From Plumapathes pennacea (Eukaryota; Cnidaria; Anthozoa; Antipatharia; Myriopathidae), in the NCBI GenBank assembly GCA_964036295.1, contig OZ038463.1:15757069-15821068 (forward strand): a stretch of DNA of 64,000 bases, given 5' to 3'. The translations under genes and the position numbers were made by a program. Of this stretch, positions 21,896-33,200 are shown piece by piece; position 1 is the first letter of the stretch; the number at the start of each line of letters is the position of its first letter. The notes below the pieces were generated by a model. It saw only the letters and a list, made by a program, of their open reading frames with translations. It was not told the DNA's origin and did not search any database.

Positions 21896-22720
21896 TTTAG
21901 TCCTGTGCGGCAGTTTGTGGAAGGGGCACAAGTTGTTGTCGTGCCTGATGGTCCAATTCCTTTGGTTCCATTGCTGCTCTTGTAGATGAAGATGGTCACT
22001 ACTTGGCAGAGACCTTGCAAGTCAGACTTGTTCCTTCACTCGCAACAGCAAAGATGGTCATGGAGGGCCCAGAAGATTCCGAAGGACAGACAAGTCCATT
22101 GATCGTGGGAGACCCATACGTGGATAAAGTTCAGAAGGGTGAGGAGACATTTCCTGTTAAAAGGCTACCGTTCGCCAAGGCAGAAGCTGAAATGGTCGGA
22201 CAGCTGCTTAATATAAAGCCTCTTATTGAAGAAAGCGACGAAAGAGAATTTTCTTCAGAAAGTTGAAAGTGCCAATTTGATCCACATCGCGGCTCATGGA
22301 GACATGGACAGGGGCGAAATCTTGCTCGCCCCAAGCCCCGGAAACTCCAGCAGAAAGTTTGAAGATGTTATGCTGACAATCACCGACCTGGAGCATAAAC
22401 GCTTGAGAGCAAAATTGGTTGTGCTAAGTTGTTGTCACAGCGGTCGTGGCAAAGTCAGAGCAGAGGGAGTCATCGGCATCAGTCGTGCATTCCTCGGAGC
22501 TGGAGCTCGCGCAGTTCTCGTGACACTCTGGGCGATCAACGATGAAGCCACCGTGTACTTCATGAAAGAGTTCTACCAGCACCTTATATGTGGAGAAAGG
22601 GCGAACGGGGCCCTCAACAAAGCAATGAAAGCCATGATGGAGACTACGAAGTTCCGCCATCCCCGTCACTGGGCTCCGTTTGTTCTCATTGGAGAAGATG
22701 CGGCTCCTTTTGGTAAGTGA
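21896..22720 (+). pseudogene. CHAT domain catalytic part (right part of the split gene)
   Basis: Host sequence resumes at TTTA 21896. The first frame reads SPVRQFVEGAQVVVVPDGP, the second (from about 21971) LAETLQVRLVPSLATAKMV, the third (from 22226) to the stop at 22718. The caspase-like dyad is present: His in LIHIAAHGD (about 22290) and Cys in VVLSCCHSG (about 22430). Conserved C-terminal CHAT blocks follow (GARAVLVTLWAIND, HWAPFVLIGED). Two frameshifts separate the frames. GTAAGT at 22712 would be an excellent splice donor, so the stop may be intronic and a further exon possible. Confidence 0.85.
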
Positions 22721-23303
22721 CAAGAAGACTATAATAATATTCTCAGTATAATTGCGTCACTGATTATATAGATACTATCCACGGACGGACAGGAAAATAA
22801 CTTTTAGAAATGCAGCAATAACTAAAAGTAAGTGTTTCCGGACTGTAATATACGATATATGTTTCTGCAGTCGTTTGACAGTAAATGCATTCAAGATTTA
22901 ATTTGCTCCTATTGGATTTTATCCATAATTATTTTAGTGGGATATAGTAAGGAAAACATGGCATCATGCATTTTGTTTTCTTTTACTCAAGCCATTAATT
23001 CTCACCGTGTTAGTCATACAAGTTTTGCATGAATTATTTTCTATTTTGTTTGCGGATGATTTAGAGGGAAAGCGTTACTTGAATGAAGCGTCTCAACAGT
23101 AGCAGCCTAAAAATACATCAAAGTTTAGATTGCACCCAACGGTGGAACACAGAACGCAGTTTGGTCGTTGGACGAAGTACCTGTCTGGCCTCTGTGGCTG
23201 TTGCTACTTTAACTATTTGTTCTTTCTCTTACAGCACAGGAATGATTTGAGTCACATCCCAAACTGGTCAGGGCTCAAAGTAAATATCTCGTAACATTAT
23301 CTT

Positions 23304-23532
23304 AGGCCCTGTTTATACGAGAAAAGTTGGCCCGGGGACCCGAGCCACCCTCGTCCCTGAGTCACCGTGGGCGTGCCAACTACTCATGCATTTCTTTATA
23401 AATCTAAGCGGGCGTTTACATGACAAATCACAACTCGCTTCGGGTAACAGGGTGATCCTGGGGGCAGGGACACTCGGTTGCTGCGATAGGGTGACCCTGG
23501 GTGCCGGGACAACTTTTCTCCATGTAAACACT
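23304..23532. mobile_element. MITE-like inverted repeat
   Basis: The left end GCCCTGTTTATACGAGAAAAG with TTGGCCCGGG is mirrored at the right by CCGGGACAACTTTTCTCC with ATGTAAACAC. The match is imperfect. The inner part is rich in GGGTGACCCTG-like boxes. Antisense open frames across it are incidental. Confidence 0.55.
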
Positions 23533-24059
23533 TTGGCTGGGGAGGGAGAGCCAACTTGCGTTTACGGAATGGTGTTAAATTGGAGCGATATCGACCAAAC
23601 CGCTCAAGAGTTTTAGTTCCCAAAAGGCCTAATATTTCGCGAAAGTCGATCTGATTTAGATCGCATTCTACCTCTAACGTGCATGAAAAATGAAATAGTA
23701 GACCTTTACAACATGAAGTAAAGTGTATATACCTTAAACAGCAACGCCACAATGATTTTTTCCGAGAATATTTTTAAGGGACGCGCGAATCTTTATCGAG
23801 ACCCTAAAGTACATATGAAACAGTTAAATCAGGACTCGTATTTTCAGAGTTGGTTAGCATGTACTAGCTATTGTGTAATAATAAATAGGCCTGGAGCATT
23901 ATTCTGTTGTTACTGCTTTTTGACACTGTGGTTTCTGGAAGTTGTGAAACATATTCTGCTAAAACTTGAAAACCGTATCTACATTGTGATTATCAATTAA
24001 TTACCGTTTTTTCATGTTCGTATATATTTACTATGTATATTTTTTCAAACAGCGAATTC

Positions 24060-24110
24060 GCTTTGACGAAGGGCTAGCGCTCGAAACGTCAGCTATTGTC
24101 TCTTTGACGG
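24060..24110 (+). ncRNA. Hammerhead-ribozyme-like motif, degenerate
   Basis: TTGACGA, a four-pair stem (GGGC/GCTC, one G-T pair) with a TAGC loop, and GAAAC follow the order of a hammerhead core (CUGANGA, stem II, GAAAC). CGTC can then pair with GACG at 24106. The first core base is T, not C, and the expected U-H cleavage step after the last stem reads GG. It is therefore probably an inactive copy. Such motifs sit in Penelope-like elements and retrozymes of marine animals. Confidence 0.3.
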
Positions 24111-24817
24111 CGTTCCATTACCCTCATCAACACTTAGTTGATACACCAGTTTGCGTTCAAGTTTTGCTTTGATTCTGGGAGAAATTATGCTATTTTGAGC
24201 GAGTTCACATACAAAACGATTCGAGCTCATTGATATGCATGTCTGAGTCTGGTGCATGGAGTCCAGAGCAAAAAAAAAATCGCACAGGAAGCCTATTTAA
24301 TTGTACTGCCTATGAATACAAAAATGGAAAATCAGTGTTCCTTTTTCCCGTATTACGGCGGCCGACCAACTTCAAATTTTAGTATAAATTTTGAGAACGT
24401 GCTTGGCAGACTATATGAATTAAATTGACGTGCCGACCGTGGGAAATACGTACTTCGTCACGCAATCGACTCTTTTTTCTTTCAACGCAAAAGTATAACA
24501 CACACCATTCTTTTTCTCCTTCCTTTGCATATAGCACTTGACTTCGAAGAAAAGATTGAGTCAACATTTTGGTAAAACAAAGGCTGCTCTTGTTGAGCAG
24601 TACCAAAGTAGAAGTCCAATCAATGGCAGAGCGAGGGGTATCTGCGATTATCGTATTTCTAGTTAATTTAATAAGCTTCTTCGAGTGTAACAAATTTAGA
24701 ACCGTCAAAGCGAGTCGCTTGTTTACACGCTTTCGAAGTCTCGCCAACCGTGTGAATTTTGGCAAGGATTCAATTTTGAACACAACAACTTTTCAAACGA
24801 TAGTGACTAAAAGAACA

Positions 24818-24975
24818 CACGAGTGACCACGAGTGACCACGAATGACCACGAGTGACCACGAATGACTACGAGTGACCACGAATGACCACGAGTGACCAC
24901 GAATGACTACGAGTGACCACGAATGACCACGAATGACCACGAGTAACTACGAGTGACCACGAGTGACCATGAGTC
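24818..24975. repeat. 10 bp tandem array GAGTGACCAC
   Basis: About 15 units of GARTGACCAC in the left inverted end of the Mutator-like element. The right end (26018-26052) has only about four units, so the array expanded on one side. Confidence 0.9.
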
Positions 24976-25160
24976 AAAATAAGCTCCTCATGTGACTGTG
25001 ACGTCATTTTAATATCATTTAAATATGAAATGTAAAATCACCCGCTCATGAAGTGTAAAACAAAAACTTTGAAGAAAACGCCGACCACAAGGCGTAAAGT
25101 ATTCATAGCGTGACAGTGACGTCATTACCAACTCACTGCAGAACAGGCTACAGACGACCA

Positions 25161-25278
25161 GGGCCCAGTTGTTCAAAGAGTGGATAGCGCTATCCACCGG
25201 AGAAATTCTTATCCAGTTAATACTATAAGGCTAAGTTTTAACACTTATCCACTATTCACACTTTGAACAACTGACCCC
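25161..25278. mobile_element. Small MITE nested in the Mutator-like element
   Basis: The ends GGGCCCAGTTGTTCAAAG and CTTTGAACAACTGACCCC form an imperfect inverted repeat around TGGATAGCGCTATCCA. It is 118 bases long and non-coding, and a typical dispersed marine-invertebrate MITE by appearance. Confidence 0.75.
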
Positions 25279-26082
25279 AAGAATTAAAGTAAGTCCCTCG
25301 CGTGACTGTGACATCAATTTTATTTATGACCGGCTTATCGGGTGTCCCCGAGTCTGAAAAATTTAATAAATACAAACGACTGCCGGGACTTTGCTGTGCA
25401 GCATTTGGTAGGGATTCAGAATCATCACTTTCGGCGTCTGACTGCAGCACCTTTCGCACGTTTCTGTTCAGTTACTGAAATTCTGTTCTTCCGCCGGTTC
25501 CCTATTTACTTTCCACGTCGCCGATAGTAACAACCTCCACGTCCTTCACTCCAGTGTTAGGTCTTTTCGTTGTTTTACTTTGGTCGTACTTTTTCGGAGT
25601 AAAATCTTTCCGTTTTTTTATCCGGACTTCCACGGCAAGAGGACCAGAAATGCAAATTGTTTTGACATCTCAGCAGCCTTATCTCTGCGATCAGCCAATC
25701 ATATGTAGGTTCCCACACCATGTGAATTTAGTGAGCAATTCCCACGACTTAATTAAAAGAGCCAAATCTGTCCCGTAGCGTGCTGTATTTAATTCAAACT
25801 AGCGACCCTGTGTCACGTTGTCTACAGCCGACGCTGACACGTGTTTCGTCACGCAAGGGACATATTTGTGTGTACTTTACGCCTTGTGGTCGGCGTTTTC
25901 TTCAAAGTGTTTGTTTTTTAAAATGACGCTAGTGAAACTTTTACACTTTATCATGGGTACATGATATTTAAAATGACAATAAAATGACGTTACAGTCACG
26001 TGAGGAGCTTATTTTGACTCGTAGTCATTCGTGGTCACTCGTGGTCACTCGTGTGTTCTTTTAGTCACTATCCTTTTCAAAC

Positions 26083-26535
26083 TGCGTTTGACGATTTTAA
26101 AATCTTTGACAAAAAAAAAAAAAAAAAAAAAAAAAAGAAAATACTGGCGTCTAGGATTGTGTTCAGGTCGGCCAGTCGATGCCTTAAAGAATCCGTTTCA
26201 CGGCTAGCAAGTTTGCCTTCCATACACTGGCAAAATATCCGGGCAGTTTACAGCCGTCCGTCGAACTCCTTGGCCTTATCTGCAACTTGTTGTTCAAAAT
26301 CACTTCCGTTCGTACTCTACGGCATGTCACCAAGAAAATGGCGGCTTACAGTTAAGCTACCGATGTAACATCGCCTGCAGTGGTCACTCGATGATGGCCC
26401 TGGGGAAGAGGTCGTACGCCAGACAGACTGACACACGAACATTAAATTTTGAGATGGCGACCCGCTTGGAGTATCCAAAGAAGGCGATTTTGCTGCATTA
26501 GACTCGTGATTATTACCCTCGCTTCGCTCGGGGAT
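26083..26535. other. Gene-free spacer before the receptor array
   Basis: It begins with an A run of about 26 bases (26110-26136). A minus-strand stretch near 26170-26340 has a coding-like composition but is interrupted by stops, and no domain is recognised. Confidence 0.4.
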
Positions 26536-29500
26536 AAGCAAAAGAGCTGAGTACGTGATGAAGATACAGCGGGAAGCTTAGAATGCTTTGTTTAAAATCA
26601 CTATTACATTGTACACTCAAAATCCCATGCAATTAGGAATTAATTGGTCAGTCTGCAGTGGTCAGTTATGTACAATAATTGTCTATACAAACAACAGAAA
26701 TTTTTAAATTTCCTCGTGTACAATATAATTAACACATAGCAGGACTACATACTGTTCAATTTGGAATAATTGAATTTGAAAAATTCCTCTGACTACCAAT
26801 ATTGGTAGTCAGAGGAATTTTTCTCATCCAACTATTTCCAAACTGGACAGTATGTAGTCCTAATACATATACTAATCCTTAGTGTATACTAATCCTTAGT
26901 AATACCGATAGTGCCAAGCAGGCTTGTGATACATTTGTCATAGGAACAGAAAAGACCGGCGTTTAATTTTCCCAACAAACAATCCGAACGGCTCCTCATT
27001 GTGTTAGTTTTGGATACTTTGCAGGTGGTCCGTTCTCTGACTGTTAACATAAAGGAAATATCATACAGCCTAAAATAATCCAATATTGAAATATCACCTT
27101 TAATTTTAGATTTATTCAGTTTCAGAGATTCTATAAAGCGTACGGAAAACTGCACCTGCAGTGGGCAAGTGGACAGCAAGATCCACCTTGCTCAGCAAAA
27201 TGTCATGTCTTTTGGTTGTCGAATTCTTTCGTTCGTGGGAAAATTTCTGCCTAAGTCTGCCTAGCACTTTTGGGGTTAACTCCGCAGATTTTACTTCTTG
27301 GGGGAAACTCGCTTGCGGAAGGGACCAAGCTAAAGAGCAAACTTTTTCAGCCAAGTAGCATTTTATTATCCCCAGCGACCGTAGTGTGCAGGTCGCCGCT
27401 CAATGTCCAAGTCCCCTTGATACACAAAGATTGGCTCAAATATTACCGAAAAAGGACGCTGTTTAATTAAAAACTTAACACACGGATGCCGAAACTAATT
27501 ACAAGTAATTACGCATGCAAACTCACACCTTTTGATCATCAAAGGGGCCTTGAGCACGTAGTTGTCCGTGTTGTTTGACCGTTATCATAATCGATATCGC
27601 GTTCCCGAACAAAGGTTTTCGATAATTAATAAGTACTTCCAACTGCCAACGAAGAGACTTTTCAGGTTTTGGTCAATGAACGCGTGAGCGAGGAAGTACT
27701 ATTCGGAAAGTTTTTTCAGATTTCATGAGCTTTTTCAGAATGGTTTGCAAGTCCCGGGTGAAGCAAATTTACAGCACTAATTGAAGAATGAGCACAAAGA
27801 AAATAAATGGATGCCTCAAGTGTTTTTACACAACAGTAAAGGGAACAAGACAGCACTTATTACGAGCAGCTTTCTGCGGTTCGCCTGCGCGATGTAAAAA
27901 GTCTACCATCACTGCCGACTCTGCCCTCACAGCGGAAATAAAGTTTTCTTCGTCAATTTTCTTTGCTAATGTTCAAGCATTTCCAGCTTCAGTTCTCGTT
28001 CAGCACAGTCAGTTATCACTTTCAAGCAGCATCACAAACATCGCACATGGCGAGCAAGGATTAATGCGATTCCTTCCGCAATTCGATTTTTATAATTGTA
28101 CCAACGTCCAAGTTTCCAAAATTTTGGTACATAACCTTTAGATATTTGCGTCCCTCAGCACTGTTGGTCGGCTGTTCCTCTCATGTTATTATGCGCGACT
28201 ACAGTAGCTTGGACAGGTGGTGGTAGTACTTCTCGGTCGACGTCTAACGAAGCGTCAATTCGTGCGAAGACTTCAACTAGAAATTTGCGCAAAGCTGAAC
28301 GAAAGTTCTGACTTCCTGCGAAGTAAATCCAAATATTTGTAGCATAGTTCATGAGAAACAGAACACGGACAATGACCAAATGATCAACAGTTTGGATGTG
28401 TCCGTTGTAAAACCAGACGGCATATACCACCACCCACAATGCATATGGACCTGTAAAGGTTAGGTTGATTGCTATCATAATTCCAGTAAGTACTCTTTCT
28501 CTCTTTCGTTCGACGTCATTTTGAGTTGGCATTCCGACAGTTCGGGCTAAACTTCTGTTGTGACTCTTGAGGTAATTTCGAACTTGGTAATACGCCCTGG
28601 TCAGCATGACAGAACTTATCACACCTAGCCCACAACCTATTCCTCGTAATGTGTTTCTCATTCTAAACGCTCTGGATGGGCGCCGCAGAATATACGGATG
28701 TCCTGTACTCCCGAAGCAGTGGATAACACCAAAAGCGAGAGAGACGATCGCGATCACGAACAACAATACACGAACACGTGATGGAGTAAGGCGTGTCTTG
28801 CGCATCTTAGAGCGCAGAATAATATCGGTTCGGTCGATGCTGAGGAGGATAGAGCACAATTCATGTGCTACAAACGAGACGAGTGTTACCGTGAGGTGTA
28901 ACAAAGAAGCAATGTACAATGTGCTTTCCTCAGGACGGAGGACGAAAGTGACAAATGCCAGTGGGATATTGACCAGACATCCAAGCAGATCGATTACTGC
29001 GAGGCTCACGGCAATGTAGCGCGTACTTTTTTGCTGGATTATAGTTCGGTCTTTCTTCAGCACTAAGAGCGTGAGAGCATTGCCTGTTACACCAATTACC
29101 GCTATCAGCACAAGAATAACACCAGCCACCACTCTCACCGCAAGACTTGGCTGGATGAATTCCACTGAGTGTGCCGTCGAAATATTTACTCCCGATGTGC
29201 CATTGAAGACGTTGCTTGGTTTGTTAGCAGACATCTTGGTTTTTGCTGCTCCTTAAGCCTTCTTCTGATGCGTCCCTGGTCAAACAAGAACACGAAATAG
29301 TTTCTTCATTGAGGAGTTCTGATGCAGGTGCATCAACAAATACGAAGAAAAACGAAAGATTAACAAGCAGAAACTATACCATCACTCATTAGAAGATTTT
29401 TCTTCAGTGATATTCAGTTGATGATAGTTGTATTATTCCTCTATTGTATGTTAAACCTCGGACTTTCAAGCTGGGCTTCAGTGGGTAGAAGGGGGGCTAT

Positions 29501-30235
29501 GTGTTTCTTTTTTTAATTATATCTTCGTGGCGTCATTTTCTGTACGTGTGGTATTTATTTCAGTAACTTTGCACACTATTCGGACAGCTTTTGATGATTT
29601 GTTTTATCAAAATCAGACATATTCAATTTATCCTTGAGCTCTGCGAGGATAACAATCGGGACGCTAATGGGACGCGCAATTCGAATCTCGGAGAGATGAA
29701 ACAAGCGATTGATGTTAAAGTTTCCTCGTTCTCAGTTTTGGATTTGTTACAGAATCAGAGCGCAGCATGGAATTTAAAGGGGCAATGTCATGAGATGTGC
29801 ATGCACGCGCATTTGGTCGAATCTTGAAAACGTTCGCCTAAACAACAACGGCGGTGGATCTGCCGGTCGATCTCTTGTCGCTGTTGTGGTGCCATCAAAA
29901 TATATTTTGGACGAATGTTTGTCATTAATTGAAATTATAATTCTTCCAACATTATCCAACATCGTAAAATATGGTGGCCAAACAAACCCAGCATGTTTAT
30001 CCGACAATGTTGGACGGTGATGTTGGATTCGTTTGGACGGACCTTAATTTATAAAACGTTCAAGGGTTTGAGAATTTTGAGGGAGACGAGGTTTCTCACT
30101 CACCTGTACAAAACAGAATCAACCCCCGGCGTCAGAATGAAAGGATTTTGCAGCAAAACGACTTGCAGTTGTTAGCTACTGGTCGGCTTGTGAAGAAGCT
30201 ATTTGTACTTGAAGAACGCCACGAGTTTGAAGTTT
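26536..30235. repeat. Receptor tandem unit 1 (shortened)
   Basis: It begins at AAGCAAAAGAGCTGAGTA, a junction seen again at 30236, 35786 and 41318. It is about 3.7 kb because the stretch present at about 30970-32637 of unit 2 is missing: here CTGCCTAG (27265) joins straight to CACTTTTGGGG. A near-perfect 120 base foldback lies at 26742-26864. It carries the receptor gene at 28155-29234. Identity to units 2 and 3 is very high, including non-coding DNA. Confidence 0.85.
28155..29234 (-). CDS. Class A-type GPCR, tandem copy 1
   Basis: Intronless, 359 aa, start ATG 29234 (context ACCAAGATG). The N-terminus has NGTS and NIS glycosylation sequons. Helices are clear: TM1 with GNALTLLVL, TM2 with LAVIDLLG, and a TM3 that ends SIDRTDI, so the family DRY is DRT. 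TM6 has GPYALWVV where CWxP is usual, and TM7 ends NYATNIWIYF, so NPxxY is replaced by TNxxIY. No Cys is obvious at the top of TM3, so the standard extracellular disulphide may be absent. These traits suggest altered G-protein switching or an orphan cnidarian branch; the ligand is unknown. The 137 codon plus-strand frame at 28606 is its antisense shadow. Copy-specific residues include VAHELCS and AVWFYNG. Confidence 0.9.
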   Translation of the reverse strand: MSANKPSNVFNGTSGVNISTAHSVEFIQPSLAVRVVAGVILVLIAVIGVTGNALTLLVLKKDRTIIQQKSTRYIAVSLAVIDLLGCLVNIPLAFVTFVLRPEESTLYIASLLHLTVTLVSFVAHELCSILLSIDRTDIILRSKMRKTRLTPSRVRVLLFVIAIVSLAFGVIHCFGSTGHPYILRRPSRAFRMRNTLRGIGCGLGVISSVMLTRAYYQVRNYLKSHNRSLARTVGMPTQNDVERKRERVLTGIMIAINLTFTGPYALWVVVYAVWFYNGHIQTVDHLVIVRVLFLMNYATNIWIYFAGSQNFRSALRKFLVEVFARIDASLDVDREVLPPPVQATVVAHNNMRGTADQQC

Positions 30236-33200
30236 ATAAGCAAAAGAGAGCTGAGTAAGTGACGAAGATACAGCGGGAAGCTTAGAATGCTCTGTTGAAA
30301 ATCGCTGATTACATTGCACACTTGAAATCCATGCAGTTAGTGATTAATTAGACTGTTTGCAGTGGTCAGTTATATACAATAAGTGTCTATACAAACAACT
30401 GCAATTTTTTAAATTTCCTCGTGTACAATATAATTAAACATAACAGGACTACATGCTGTTCAATTTGGAAATAATTGAATTTGAAAAATTCCTCTGACTG
30501 CCAAGGACTCGGCCTGCGGCCTCGTCCAATTTTGGTAGTCTTCGGAATTTTTCTCATCCAACTATTTCCAAACTGGACAGTATTTTGTCCTATTACATAT
30601 ACTAATCCTTTACCGATAGTGCAAAGCAGACTTGTGATATATTTGTCATAGGAACAGAAAAGACCGGCGTTTAATTTCCCCAACAAACAATCCAAACGGC
30701 TTGTCATTGTGTTAGTTTGGGATATTTTGCAAGTGGTCAGTTGTCTGACTGTAAACATGAAGGAAATATTATAAAGGCTAAGTAATCCAATACTGAAATG
30801 TCAGCTTTAATTTTAGATTCATTCAGTTTAAGAGGGTCTATAAGGCGTAATGAAAACTGCACCTGCAATGGGCAAGTGGGCAACAAAATCCACCTTGCTC
30901 TGCAAAAAATCGTGCCTTTTGCTTCTCGAAGTCTTTTGTTCGTGGGAAAATTTCTGCCTAAGTCCGCCTAGGAATGCTGTGGTATGTAGCACTGCAGTGG
31001 CGATAACTTAGTTTTTTGGTTGTCGAAGTTTTTCGTCCCGGGAAAATTTTGTGTTCTGTCTACCGGACAGGATAGGATATGTTTGGCGCTTTTAGATATT
31101 TTGCGCTCTATTTAATTTTTTATTTTTTTCGTTACTGACTTTGAATTTACTGGGCCAACTTCTGCCTGTGGCTGATTTTCAGGCTCTTTGGAAATTTTCT
31201 GTGTCTTTTTTTATATCTGCGCGCTTATTTTATTTTATTTTATTTTATTTTTTGTTTTCTTTTGTTTGGTTTTTATATTTGTTTCGTCTGCCGTATCGCA
31301 CAGTTCTGTTTCGCTGCTGTTTGTCAGTGAAAGACTTTTGAAACCGCTTCCCTTTCAGTGCTTCCGGTGTTTTTCAAACAAAAATGATCGGTCTCACGGC
31401 CTATGGCTGTGAAAGAAATAACTTTCACAAGTATTCACTAATTCGGGGCGGGTCTGGCGGGTCAGGGTTATATGACTTCTAAAAATGTTTACTTAATCTA
31501 ATCTTTTTGGTTAAAAAACACAGTGACTTCCACAATTTATTGCTTCAATCCGGTGAAATGCCGAAATTGCTGACATTGTGGAAGGTCTTGCAAATCTGGA
31601 AGTCGTCGCTGCATTGTTGAGCAAGTACATGACGGCTTGTCATCTTTTCAGCGATCTTAAAGTTCCTTTTTGGCAAACGCTTCATTCGTCCGGTAAGTTT
31701 TCTCTACTATTTCTATCATTACTTTACGCTATGGTTTAAGAGGTTTGAATTGCACTGTAGCAGTAAAATTGGAGAAATATTTAATGCCGATACAAGACTT
31801 TTTTTTTTTTCACAGATCGTTTACTGTAACAGGAAGATCCCAGCATTCATTTTCACTGGCGGTCTCTTTCGATGCCCCGGACCTCCCTAGTACAAAATGG
31901 CGCCCGGGGCCACTGTTCAACCACATTGAATAAGACTGCCAGCTACGCAGGCTATCATTTTCAGAAATGTTATCATTCTGGAGTTGTATGCAGTTCAGCT
32001 TGTATATGTCGAGGGGAATTTACCGCCATTCAACAGTAAAGTGTGAAGAGATCCACATAACAAAGCATAAGAATATTCAAATAATCTCTGGCATGTAAAT
32101 ACTTTCTTGAATTGATGGCTCCAGCTACCGTCTAATAAAGTCTGATCTAAGGTGTAGATGATGCAATGTACTAACGGCATAGCCGGTCTAATATTCACGG
32201 AACCGAGGGAACCGCCTCTTAACTTGTCAAAACCGGGAATAAAATACCTGTATATGATCTGACTCCCCTATGCCGCTCAAATGTCTTCGTAATGAATACA
32301 AATTTCATTAAAAAGGCTGGGCCGCTGTTTTGGCTGCCATTTTTGACGCCAAAACGACGATACTCTGCGTGGAATATGGGGACTAGATGTTTACTGAAAA
32401 GACTTCAGGCTCACGGCGCACATTTATAGATCAAATTTGCAGCACTTACAAAAAAAGCCTACAGTATACTGTGTGTGATATTTTTGGCAAAAAGCATGGA
32501 ATATAGCCTTTATCAGAATATCTGCGCTACGCATCCTTAATACGCTCACTAACAGAAATCGCTTACCACTCTTTATGCGACGAGGTAATTTCGGAAGATC
32601 TGTTGGCCGATTATCCACCAGAAATCTGCTACGGAGCACTTTTGGGGTGAACTCCGCAGTTTACTTCTTGGGGGAAACTCGCGTGCGGAAGGGACCAAGC
32701 TAAAGAGCAAACTTTTTCAGCCAAGTAGCATTTTATTATCCCCAGCGACCGTAGTGTGCAGGTCGCCGCTCAATGTCCAAGTCCCCTTGATACACAAAGA
32801 TTGGCTCAAATATTACCGAAAAAGGACGCTGTTTAATTAAAAACTTAACACACGGATGCCGAAACTAATTACAAGTAATTACGCATGCAAACTCACACCT
32901 TTTGATCATCAAAGGAGCCTTGAGCACGTAGTTATCCGTGTTGTTTGACCGTTATCATAATCGATATCGCGTTCCCGAACAAAGGTTTTCGATAATTAAT
33001 AAGTACTTCCAACTGCCAACGAAAAGACTTTTCAGGTTTTGGCCTAATTTATCACTGTAACATTTTCACATTCTTTGGATATGACTTTCTCCGAATTTTA
33101 TCTCCTCACATTAAATATGTTACGGAGCAATTTTACACAAAAATTGGATCACGGTTATTGGATTTCTAGGTTTTTTGATTGGTTCTTTGGACATGGGTTG

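Larger units (their letters stand above)
11064..22720 (+). pseudogene. TPR-CHAT gene split by an 8 kb transposon
   Basis: One ancestral gene can be traced through three parts: about 17 tetratricopeptide repeats (11064 to about 13180), a CHAT domain start (13290-13863), and the catalytic CHAT core (21900-22720). CHAT is a caspase-like peptidase fold. TPR-CHAT proteins resemble TTC28 and are greatly expanded in corals, where roles in sensing or cell death are suspected. At least four lesions are visible. A 4 base insertion (TTAA or TAAT) at about 11662 makes a stop in the repeat array. An 8,028 bp element interrupts CHAT at 13868. One base is lost near 21971, and a further frameshift lies near 22226. 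A single long protein cannot be made. The upstream sequence ends TTACAG just before ATG 11064, so a 5' exon could exist. The TPR part alone could still be expressed. Confidence 0.85.
22724..24788. other. Gene-free stretch with scattered repeats
   Basis: No gene is supported. It holds a MITE-like inverted repeat at 23304-23532 and a hammerhead-like motif at 24060-24110. A 134 codon minus-strand frame at 24379-24783 has no recognisable domain. Confidence 0.4.
24799..26072. mobile_element. Mutator-like non-autonomous element, 10 bp target duplication
   Basis: The element runs from GATAGTGACTAAAAGAACAC to its inverted copy ending at 26072. Identical 10-mers CTTTTCAAAC flank it (24789-24798 and 26073-26082). 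Inverted similarity extends well over 200 bases inward (arrays of GAGTGACCAC, then ATAAGCTCCTCA.GTGACTG, then AACGCCGACCACAAGGCG). Long inverted ends with a 9-10 bp duplication are the mark of Mutator-like elements. No transposase is recognisable inside, and a small MITE is nested at 25161-25278. Confidence 0.85.

Noticed and set aside
24379..24783. 134 codon minus-strand frame
   Set aside because: No recognisable domain; it abuts the target site of the Mutator-like element and has no promoter or intron context.
26170..26345. Possible minus-strand exon relic (LASRETDSLRHRLADLNT)
   Set aside because: Coding-like composition, but stops interrupt it and I could not name a family.
27788..28141. 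117 codon plus-strand frame repeated at 33344
   Set aside because: It is broken by indels in unit 3 (about 38876) and has no domain; its presence in two units reflects unit duplication.
28606..29019. 137 codon frame conserved in all three receptor units (also 34156, 39688)
   Set aside because: It is antisense to the receptor helices; its conservation follows from the receptor gene.
29591..29827. 78 codon frame repeated at 35139
   Set aside because: Upstream flank of the receptor, start and frame differ in unit 3; no coding signature.
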